A DNA stretch of 18,194 nucleotides from Thermoleophilia bacterium (GTDB lineage Bacteria; Actinomycetota; Thermoleophilia; Gaiellales; SKUG01): assembly GCA_025964405.1 (NCBI GenBank), contig JAOPYW010000025.1:1-18194 (forward strand), given 5' to 3'. Below are positions 6,541 through 13,744 of the stretch, piece after piece. The notes beneath the pieces were generated by a model. That model was not told the origin of the DNA. It did not search any database and was given only the letters and a program-made list of their open reading frames with translations. The position numbers and the translations under genes were made by a program. Numbering within the stretch: the first letter of the stretch is position 1; each line of letters opens with the position of its first letter.

Positions 6541-8114
6541 TCAGCTGCACCCCACCGCGATGCGCCCCAGCGTGAGGCTCCCCAACGCGAGGCACCCCAG
6601 CGCGACGCGCCCCATCGGGAGGCGCCCCAGCGCGAAGCTCCCCAGCGTGAGGCGTCCCACGACGAGCCTGAGCCGTCGCCGGTGCCGTCGTACCCGCCGT
6701 AGGTGGTGCCGGAGGTCTGGGTGACGGTGCCGTTCGGAGCAAGCGCAGCGGGCACGAGGCCTTCGACCAAGGCGAGGTCGGTGTTGGTCGCGGCGGTCAC
6801 GACATCGCCCACCGCGAGGGTCGGCTCGGCGGAGATGGCCCAGGCCGACGGTTCGACGAGGTCGGAGGCCGCGTAGTCGCCGAGTGCGTCGTCGACGGTG
6901 TCGCCGGCGCCCAGGTTGGCCGTGATGCTCGCATCCTGGGGGACCTCGGCGGTGTGTTCACCGTCGACCGCGACGAAGGCCTCGACCGCTGTGCCGGTTG
7001 CCGTCACCAGCGGTGCCTCGACCTCCACGACGGCCGAGCCGCGTGCGTCGTCGAGTGATCCGAGCCCGGAGCTGCGGGTCGCGCCGGCGTTGGCCGCGCC
7101 CCCCGATCCAGCGGCGTCGAACGCCTTCTGGGCACGCACGGTGCCCGCTCCCTGTGCGCTCGGGTCGCCGATGACGGGCTTCGCCGTGGCGATGAGCGCG
7201 TTCTTGACCTCATCGGGCGTCAGGTTCGGGTAGGCCTGCAGGAGCTGGGCCGCGAGGCCGGCCACGACAGGCGCCGCGAACGACGTGCCACTGCCGCGGA
7301 ACTGCGTGTCACCGACGCGCGAGCCCGGGTACTGCGTGTCGATGGTGCTGCCGGGGGAACGCAGCGACACCACGCGCGAGCCGGGGGCGACGAGGTCGGG
7401 CTTGCTGAGGCCGTCGTGGGTCGGGCCACGCGACACGAACGACGGGATGTCGTCGTTGCTTCGGTTGGGGTCGCCGTTCTCGTTGGTGGCGCCCACCGAG
7501 ATGATGAGGGGGTCGTCGGCGGGCTTGGTCACGGTGCCGGGGCGGTCGCCGAGGTTGCCCGCGGAGGCGACGACGACGATGCCGGCATCCCAGGCCTGCT
7601 GCACTGCGTAGTTGAGGGGGCTGACGGCCGTGGGCTGCTGCGAGTCGGAGCCGAACGACAGGTTCACCACGTCGATCGAGTACTGCTCCTTGTGCCGCAC
7701 GACCCAGCGGAGGGCGGCGATGACCTGCGACACGTCGACCGCGCCGTTCGCGCCGGAGAGCTTGACCGAGATGAGGTCGGAGCCGGGCGCGACCTGGTGG
7801 ACGAGGCCGGCGACGAAGGTGCCATGACCGAACTGGTCGCCCTGGATCGGGGCGGAGCTGATGTTCTGCTGGTGACGGACCTTGCCTCCGAAACCGGCGA
7901 CGTCGGCGATGCCGGTGTCGATCACGGCGACCGTCACGCCGGTGCCGTCGAATCCGGACGCGCGGAGGAGGTCTGACTGGGTGGTGCCGAGGAGGACGGT
8001 CGGCGAGGAGGGGGGCGGTTCGACCGACGTGGCGACTGCGACGCCGGCGGCGGCGAGCACGAACGTGGTGGCCAACGCACTGCGGGTCACCAACTGCCGG
8101 AAGCGGAACTGCAC
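6516..8114 (-). CDS. Exported subtilisin-like serine protease (S8) with C-terminal ASRWG repeats
   Basis: The product has 532 residues. A signal peptide is clear (basic MQFRFRQLVTR, then a hydrophobic stretch, with cleavage near VATS). The catalytic triad is D66 (VAVIDTGI), H97 (GHGTFVAGL) and S278 (GTSFAAPVVAG), with oxyanion N187 (SAGN). The catalytic domain starts soon after the signal peptide, with no room for a usual inhibitor-I9 prodomain. Residues about 340-480 are an acidic, Ala/Val/Thr-rich region, followed by a Gly/Ser linker and nine pentapeptide units to the C-terminus (488-532). The GTG start at 8114 has GGG about 6 nt upstream. It should act outside the membrane. It probably leads an operon with the histidine kinase. 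Substrate and repeat function are unknown. Confidence 0.93.
   Translation of the reverse strand: MQFRFRQLVTRSALATTFVLAAAGVAVATSVEPPPSSPTVLLGTTQSDLLRASGFDGTGVTVAVIDTGIADVAGFGGKVRHQQNISSAPIQGDQFGHGTFVAGLVHQVAPGSDLISVKLSGANGAVDVSQVIAALRWVVRHKEQYSIDVVNLSFGSDSQQPTAVSPLNYAVQQAWDAGIVVVASAGNLGDRPGTVTKPADDPLIISVGATNENGDPNRSNDDIPSFVSRGPTHDGLSKPDLVAPGSRVVSLRSPGSTIDTQYPGSRVGDTQFRGSGTSFAAPVVAGLAAQLLQAYPNLTPDEVKNALIATAKPVIGDPSAQGAGTVRAQKAFDAAGSGGAANAGATRSSGLGSLDDARGSAVVEVEAPLVTATGTAVEAFVAVDGEHTAEVPQDASITANLGAGDTVDDALGDYAASDLVEPSAWAISAEPTLAVGDVVTAATNTDLALVEGLVPAALAPNGTVTQTSGTTYGGYDGTGDGSGSSWDASRWGASRWGASRWGASRWGASRWGASRWGASRWGAAEWWASRWG
6519..6653 (-). repeat. 15-bp coding tandem repeat (nine ASRWG-type units)
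   Basis: Nine consecutive 15-nt units encode ASRWG x7, then AAEWW, then ASRWG, and the stop codon follows directly. Codons for the same residue vary between units (GCC/GCT/GCG/GCA for Ala, TCA/TCG/TCC/AGT for Ser, CGC/CGA/CGT/CGG for Arg). The repeat is therefore old and conserved as protein rather than a fresh DNA slippage product. The last units overlap the start of the histidine kinase gene. Confidence 0.95.
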
Positions 8115-8150
8115 GATGACCCTGCCCTGTCGTTGACGGCGACCACGCTT

Positions 8151-8195
8151 CTACAGACGCGCCGCACCGAACATCCATGCCACTGATTGCCACAT
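8151..8195 (-). CDS. Possible 14-codon leader peptide upstream of the protease
   Basis: ATG at 8195 opens MWQSVAWMFGAARL and stops with TAG at 8151, 36 nt before the protease GTG. A purine-rich AGGAGAAAGG about 8 nt upstream could be its ribosome-binding site. It contains two Trp codons, as does each pair of the downstream repeat units. I see no convincing attenuator hairpin between it and the protease, so this is tentative and may be chance. Confidence 0.25.
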   Translation of the reverse strand: MWQSVAWMFGAARL

Positions 8196-8349
8196 CCGAT
8201 ACACCTTTCTCCTGACGAAATGGTTCAAAGCTGTGCAGGTCGACCGGAAGCTCACCTGCAGGCTGGACCGGGTGCAGGCACGCGCTGGTGTTGCCGACGG
8301 AGCAGGGCTGGTGCCGCGTGGGCGCCGTCGCCGTGTAGGGTCCGGGCAT

Positions 8350-8432
8350 GCGGGCGTGGCGGAATTGGTAGACGCGCCGGATTTAGGATCCGGTGGGCAT
8401 TGCCCGTGGAGGTTCAAGTCCTCTCGCCCGCA
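8350..8432 (+). tRNA. tRNA-Leu (anticodon UAG)
   Basis: This is a type II tRNA of 83 nt. The acceptor GCGGGCG pairs with CGCCCGC, and the anticodon stem CCGGA/TCCGG has loop TTTAGGA (anticodon TAG). A long variable arm (TGGGCATTGCCCGT) and a T-arm with GGTTCAAGTCC are present, and the discriminator is A. The 3' CCA is not encoded. It sits 72 nt before the trigger factor gene. Confidence 0.97.
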
Positions 8433-8455
8433 TGTACGCGTGCCTCTCTGCTGGG

Positions 8456-8461
8456 TATGCT
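8456..8461 (+). promoter_or_regulatory. Candidate -10 box for tig
   Basis: TATGCT lies between tRNA-Leu and tig and is the same hexamer used by the tRNA-Asp promoter candidate. The -35 region (near 8433-8438) overlaps the tRNA 3' flank and is poor. Read-through from the tRNA promoter is an alternative. Confidence 0.35.
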
Positions 8462-8504
8462 CCCCGACAGGCACTCAAGCGACACGAGAAGGCGGCACCA
8501 CGCG

Positions 8505-9935
8505 ATGATGAAGACCACGATCGAGCGACTCGACGAGACCACGCTCAAGCTGGACGTCGAAGTTCCGGAGAACGTGCTTCAGGGAGCGTTCGACCAGACG
8601 CTCGTGATGATGGGCCGCGAACTCAACCTGCCGGGCTTCCGCCCGGGCAAGGTGCCGCCGCAGGCCGTGCTCGCCCGTCTCGGCCGGGAGGCCGTCGTCA
8701 GCGAGACGATCCGCGTGCACCTCGACGACTGGTACCGCGCCGCGGTGATCGGTGCCGGCGTGCGACCCGTGTCGCAGCCCGAGATCGAGTTCCCGGAGGG
8801 CGACGCGGCCTCAGCCGGCGTGCGCTTCCAGGCCAAGATCGAGGTGCCGGCCCAGCCGAAGCTCCCCGAGCTCGCGACGCTCGAGGTCGACAAGCCGAAC
8901 ATCCCGGGCCTGCAGACGTATGTCGACCAGGTCATGGAGGCGACGCTGCGCGGAGCCGGCACGCTCAAGGACACCGGCGCCGCCGCGAAGCAGGGCGACG
9001 AGGTCGTCGTCGACTTCCGCTGCCTCGTCGATGGTGAAGAGGTCAGCGGCGCGGCCGCGACGGGCTACCAGGCGCGCATCGGTGACGGGCGCCTGCTCGG
9101 CGAGCTGGAGGAGGCCATCATCGGAACAGCGGCCGGCACCGAGCTGGAAGTGCCCGTGACCTTCCCTGACGACCATCCGATGGAGCAGCTGTCGGGCAAG
9201 GCTGCGACCTTCGTGCTCAACGTGCGGTCGGTGCAGGAGCTGGTGCTGCCGGAGCTGACAGATGACGTCGCGAAGCAGGTCAGTGAGTACCAGACAGCCG
9301 CCGAACTCACCGACAACATCACCGGGTCGATCACCGAGCGCCTCGAGGGCGAGATCTCCGGCATCTTCCGTGGCAACGCCGTGGCCGCACTCGCCGAGGC
9401 GGCCGAGCTCACCGAGCCGGAAGCGCTCGTGCAGGGACGCCAGCAGGAGCTCTACGCAGGCCTCAAGCAGCAGCTCGGCCAGAGCGGGCTGACGGTGGAG
9501 CAGTACCTCGACCGCAGCGGTCGCGACAGTGCCGACCTCTTCGCCGAGCTCGAGAAGAGCGCACGCGACGACCTTCGCCGCGAGCTGTCACTCCTCGCGC
9601 TCGCGGAGCAGCAGGGCATCAGCATCGGTGAGGCCGACCTCGTGCAGGAGATCACCGAGCACGCCCAGAGCACCGGACAGGACGTCGACGCATCGGTCGC
9701 CCAGGTGTTCAACTCGGGCCGCGCCGACCTGCTGCGGGGCGAGCTGCTCATCCAGCGCGCGATCGACCACCTCGTCGCCACCGTGAAGCCGAAGTTCGTC
9801 GACCTCCCCACCGCGGAGGAGGCTGCCGCCGAGGCTGCAGCCAACAACGAGGTGCCGGTCGTGGAGCCCGGCTCCGAGGCCGACGGCGACAAGATCGTCG
9901 CCGAGGAGTCAGCCACGGAGAAGACCGAGGCCTGA
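8505..9935 (+). CDS. tig: Trigger factor, ribosome-associated chaperone and peptidyl-prolyl isomerase
   Basis: The product has 476 residues, slightly longer than E. coli trigger factor. The N-terminal ribosome-binding domain carries the signature LPGFRPGKVPP (around residues 41-51). A FKBP-type isomerase domain follows (GDEVVVDFRCLVDGE..., about 165-250). The C-terminal region is helical, with a long Glu/Ala-rich arm and a disordered acidic tail (EEAAAEAAANNE... to the end). It binds near the ribosome exit tunnel and holds nascent chains. The frame is open far upstream through the tRNA, but homology begins at MMKTTIERLD, and a GAGAAGG about 12 nt upstream supports 8505. It precedes clpP-clpX, a common bacterial order. 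A 407-nt gap to clpP suggests separate promoters. Confidence 0.97.
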   Translation: MMKTTIERLDETTLKLDVEVPENVLQGAFDQTLVMMGRELNLPGFRPGKVPPQAVLARLGREAVVSETIRVHLDDWYRAAVIGAGVRPVSQPEIEFPEGDAASAGVRFQAKIEVPAQPKLPELATLEVDKPNIPGLQTYVDQVMEATLRGAGTLKDTGAAAKQGDEVVVDFRCLVDGEEVSGAAATGYQARIGDGRLLGELEEAIIGTAAGTELEVPVTFPDDHPMEQLSGKAATFVLNVRSVQELVLPELTDDVAKQVSEYQTAAELTDNITGSITERLEGEISGIFRGNAVAALAEAAELTEPEALVQGRQQELYAGLKQQLGQSGLTVEQYLDRSGRDSADLFAELEKSARDDLRRELSLLALAEQQGISIGEADLVQEITEHAQSTGQDVDASVAQVFNSGRADLLRGELLIQRAIDHLVATVKPKFVDLPTAEEAAAEAAANNEVPVVEPGSEADGDKIVAEESATEKTEA

Positions 9936-10001
9936 AACGCGCGCGCGCCCGGGGCGAACGCGAAGCCGCCGAGGCGTCGCGGTCTCCGCGCGCGTCACGT
10001 A

Positions 10002-10038
10002 TGTGCGTTCTGTCGTCCCAGTGACGACAAAGCGCACA
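10002..10038. terminator. Long hairpin in the tig-clpP gap, possible terminator without U-tract
   Basis: TGTGCGTTCTGTCGTC pairs with GACGACAAAGCGCACA around the loop CCAGT. This gives a stem of about 16 bp with one G-U pair and one mismatch. No T-run follows on either strand. Lying 67 nt after the tig stop, it may end or stabilise the tig mRNA 3' end, or be a structured element ahead of clpP. Confidence 0.5.
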
Positions 10039-10265
10039 CAGGTGGATCCACGCGTGCCGGCTCGCCTGCCGTCGTGCCTGCCCGCGCTTCGTATGACGTT
10101 CGGATGACCTGCGGCGCTGGTGTGCATCGCGAGGTGAGGGATCCTGCGCGCACGGGCAGAGGGCTTCCACGGTGCGAATTCGTGAGCTGATTCGACACCC
10201 GGCCAGTGCATGGGCATGATGCGCGAACCGGGGCTCAAGTTACGAGCGATGAGCGCCGAGACAGC

Positions 10266-10287
10266 CAGTCCCGGGAGGCAGTCCCGG
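10266..10287 (+). repeat. Direct repeat and small hairpin upstream of clpP
   Basis: CAGTCCCGG occurs at 10266-10274 and again at 10279-10287, 13 nt apart. The overlapping CCGGGA-GGCAG-TCCCGG can form a 6-bp hairpin. It ends 55 nt before the clpP ATG. This could be a regulator site or 5'-UTR structure. Apart from this and the hairpin at 10002-10038, I see nothing definable in the 407-nt tig-clpP gap (9936-10342). Confidence 0.3.
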
Positions 10288-10342
10288 CGCGTCGGAGATC
10301 GTGCGGATCCCCGACGTGAGACATCTTTCAAGGAGCCAAGCT

Positions 10343-10966
10343 ATGCCCCTCGTTCCCTACGTCATCGAACAGACCTCGCGCGGCGAGCGCTCCTTCGACA
10401 TCTACTCGCGCCTGCTTTCGGAGCGCATCATCTTCCTCGGCACGCCGATCGACGACCAGGTCGCGAACCTCGTCGTGGCGCAGCTGCTGCACCTGTACTC
10501 GGACGACCCCGAGAAGGACATCTCGATCTACATCAACTCGCCCGGCGGCTCGGTCTACGCCGGCCTCGCGATCTACGACACGATGCAATACGTGAAGTGC
10601 GACGTGTCGACGATCTGCTGTGGCATCGCGATGAGCATGGGCGCGTTCCTGCTCGCGGGTGGCACGAAGGGCAAGCGCCTCGCCACGGCCAACTCGCGCA
10701 TCATGATCCATCAGGTCTCCTCGGGCTTCCAGGGCCAGGCGACCGACATCGAGATCCAGGCGCGCGAGACCCTGCAGCTCCGCAAGAAGCTCGACGAGAT
10801 GCTCGCCGAGAACTCGGGGCAGCCGTACGAGAAGGTCGCCAAGGACACCGAGCGCGACTACTACATGAGCGCGCTGGAGACCAAGGAGTACGGCATCATC
10901 GACCAGATCGTCGGCGTCGTGCCGGATGCCGACAAGGACAAGGCCGACAAGGGCGACATGGTCTAG
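10343..10966 (+). CDS. clpP: ATP-dependent Clp protease proteolytic subunit
   Basis: The product has 207 residues, the normal ClpP length. ClpP forms the double-heptamer chamber that degrades proteins fed by ClpX or another Clp ATPase. The catalytic triad is S98 (in GIAMSMGAF), H123 (MIHQ) and D172 (TERD). The N-terminal YINSPGGSV and the GQATDIEIQARE head segment are typical. The start is MPLVPYVIEQ at 10343 with AGGAG 7 nt upstream; an in-frame GTG at 10301 lacks support. The residue before the catalytic serine is Met where most ClpPs have Ala. Only one clpP is present, whereas many actinobacteria carry a clpP1-clpP2 pair here. clpX follows 111 nt later. Confidence 0.97.
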   Translation: MPLVPYVIEQTSRGERSFDIYSRLLSERIIFLGTPIDDQVANLVVAQLLHLYSDDPEKDISIYINSPGGSVYAGLAIYDTMQYVKCDVSTICCGIAMSMGAFLLAGGTKGKRLATANSRIMIHQVSSGFQGQATDIEIQARETLQLRKKLDEMLAENSGQPYEKVAKDTERDYYMSALETKEYGIIDQIVGVVPDADKDKADKGDMV

Positions 10967-11077
10967 GCCTCGCAACACGGCTTTTGGAACATCGGCACGT
11001 AATGCCGGCGTACTGCAGTTCGAGGTATTGGCTACGGAACGCTCAGGTTCACCACGGATGGGGACGACAGGACACGC

Positions 11078-12361
<1,284 letters not shown>

Positions 12362-12398
12362 CTCGGCGACGCGCGGCCCGATGGCTGCGTTGAACTTC

Positions 12399-12447
12399 AT
12401 GGGGCCCCCGAGGGATGGACTGAAGTCCTGTCCTTCGGGGGCCTCAT
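12399..12447. terminator. Hairpin terminator after clpX, probably bidirectional
   Basis: The stem ATGGGGCCCCCGA pairs with TCGGGGGCCTCAT (one G-U pair), and the inner part GGA..GGAC-TGAA-GTCC..TCC continues it with small bulges. It sits between convergent clpX and the 12501-12917 gene. No long T-run follows, but stem strength and position fit a terminator for both. Confidence 0.8.
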
Positions 12448-12500
12448 TCGTTCGCCTTGCCCTCGAACCGCAGGAGGCCTCCGAGGGGAGTTCGTCAGAT

Positions 12501-12917
12501 CTATGCGGCAGTGCGCTCGACGCGTACGTGCTTGACCGTGTCGCCTTCGGCGCAGACGTTCACCAGCAGGTCGCCGACGTGGGTCTCCGCCGCGAACGTG
12601 AACCACACGGTGTCGCCGAGGGGCGAGGCGTAGCGCGGGTCGAGCACGTGCCACCCGGCGATGCCGAACAGCGATCCGAACTGGTCGAGGAACAGCACCG
12701 CGGCAGCCGCCGCACGGTCGGTCTCGGGCAGGGCCTGGGCGGCCGCCGGCATCGCGAGCTTCACGTCACCGTCGAAGCCGACGGCGAGTGCAGTGTCCTC
12801 CGAGAGTGCCACGCGAGCACGCGGGTCTGCGAAGTGCAGGTCACCGAGCGCACGGTCGAACCGGGCCTGCTCCATGTCTGCGATGGGAGCTGCAGCCGCA
12901 GCGAGGTGTCGGGTCAT
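12501..12917 (-). CDS. Hypothetical 138-aa protein, paralogue-like to its upstream partner
   Basis: The product has 138 residues with no signal peptide or membrane segment. The N-terminal half is Ala-rich and helical. The C-terminal half contains FLDQFGSLFGIA (76-87), then SPLGDTVWFTFAAE and a strand-rich end (LLVNVCAEGDTVKHVRVE). This region matches the corresponding part of the 173-aa neighbour (FMERFSALFGLD, PLSQGDWFAFG) in order and spacing. The Phe/LFG pattern loosely recalls the FTP/PepSY-type propeptide modules of metalloproteases, a weak inference. Its ATG overlaps the partner's stop codon (ATGA, 4 nt), so the two are translationally coupled. It is convergent with clpX. No family can be named with confidence. 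Confidence 0.75.
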   Translation of the reverse strand: MTRHLAAAAAPIADMEQARFDRALGDLHFADPRARVALSEDTALAVGFDGDVKLAMPAAAQALPETDRAAAAAVLFLDQFGSLFGIAGWHVLDPRYASPLGDTVWFTFAAETHVGDLLVNVCAEGDTVKHVRVERTAA

Positions 12918-13435
12918 GCCTCACGTCCGGGAACCGCGCCGGCGGAGCCGAAGCCTGCATAGAGCACGGCTCCGTTGGGGGCGATCACGACGTCGATCTG
13001 CGCCGGTGCACCGCGACCCACGGCGAAGATGTCGATGCCGAAGGCGAACCAGTCGCCCTGGCTGAGCGGGGTCACGCCACGCAGGAAGAGCTGCTCCATC
13101 GGATCATCGAGGCCGAACAGGGCGCTGAACCGTTCCATGAAGGCTGCTGCGGGATGGTTGCCCATCTCCCGGGCGCCGAGCATGTAGCGGAACTGGCGCT
13201 GCTGCGCCGGAGGGATCGGCGTGCCGACACGGAAGTTGCCACGCACCGTGCGGGCCCAGCCGGAAGCCGAATCGACCTCGACGCGGGCACCCTTGTGCAC
13301 GGTCTTGAGGTCGGCCACCGTCTCTTCGAATCGCTGCGAGGCTCGCTTCACCGACTGCCGCTGCTTCTGGGCGCGGATCGGGTTCTCGGGGGTCGGTTCT
13401 GCTGCGCGGGCAGCGACTGACGGGCGGTTCGCCAT
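12914..13435 (-). CDS. Hypothetical 173-aa protein, first gene of a coupled pair
   Basis: The product has 173 residues. The frame is open further upstream, but the start MANRPSVAAR at 13435 has a strong AGGAGGAG 7-9 nt before it. The first 30 residues are Ala/Pro/Gln-rich and probably disordered. A helix (QRFEETVADLKTVHKGA) then leads to a beta-rich segment (VEVDSASGWARTVRGNFRVG). Residues 99-110, FMERFSALFGLD, are followed by LSQGDWFAFGIDIFAVGRG and a final strand pair ending VLYAGFGSAG. No signal peptide or catalytic motif is seen. It is coupled by a 4-nt overlap to the 138-aa gene, which shares the Phe/LFG core. It is divergent from a histidine kinase over a 309-nt gap. Function unknown. 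Confidence 0.75.
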   Translation of the reverse strand: MANRPSVAARAAEPTPENPIRAQKQRQSVKRASQRFEETVADLKTVHKGARVEVDSASGWARTVRGNFRVGTPIPPAQQRQFRYMLGAREMGNHPAAAFMERFSALFGLDDPMEQLFLRGVTPLSQGDWFAFGIDIFAVGRGAPAQIDVVIAPNGAVLYAGFGSAGAVPGREA

Positions 13436-13744
13436 GTGGCAACTCCTCCTGATGGCGTTGTGCGAGGGAAATCTCCCGGTCCACGCCTGCCGCACCTTGC
13501 TGCAATCGACCTCTCGATGCACGTGGCGGAGTGGATCTGTGGGGGATTCCGAGGGCTGCAATGAAGCCTTCAACCGTCTATCCCGATCCCACGGGTCGAG
13601 GGCGCTGCTTTCGAATCGGCGTTGGCCGCAGTGGCACTTCGGGTGGCCATCGACGGCCCACGGGAGTGGCCGCATCGGTGGCCGCTTCGCCCGGGGCCGA
13701 GTGAACGTTATCGACGTGCTGCTGCGGGGCATCATGTTTCACGG
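13436..13744. other. Divergent intergenic region, no gene
   Basis: This 309-nt gap separates the coupled hypothetical pair (minus) and the second histidine kinase (plus). Besides the AGGAGGAG of the minus gene, it holds several short iterations of GTGGCC (for example GTGGCCGCATCGGTGGCCGC at 13664-13683). I cannot identify convincing -35/-10 pairs in either direction. Confidence 0.4.

Noticed and set aside
8151..8474. Minus-strand 107-aa frame (REDLNLHGQCPPDPKSG)
   Set aside because: It is an antisense reading of tRNA-Leu; only its final 14 codons are considered separately as a possible leader peptide.
8187..8504. N-terminal extension of trigger factor through the tRNA
   Set aside because: The upstream 106 codons cross tRNA-Leu and have no trigger-factor homology; the family begins at MMKTTIERLD.
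10203..10256. ClgR-like operator upstream of clpP (CGCGAAC...GTTACGAGCG)
   Set aside because: The arms are only partly complementary and spacing is irregular; not enough to call a site.
12914..13735. 100-residue N-terminal extension of the 173-aa gene
   Set aside because: The extension is Arg/Cys/Trp-rich and non-homologous, while the internal ATG at 13435 has a strong Shine-Dalgarno sequence.
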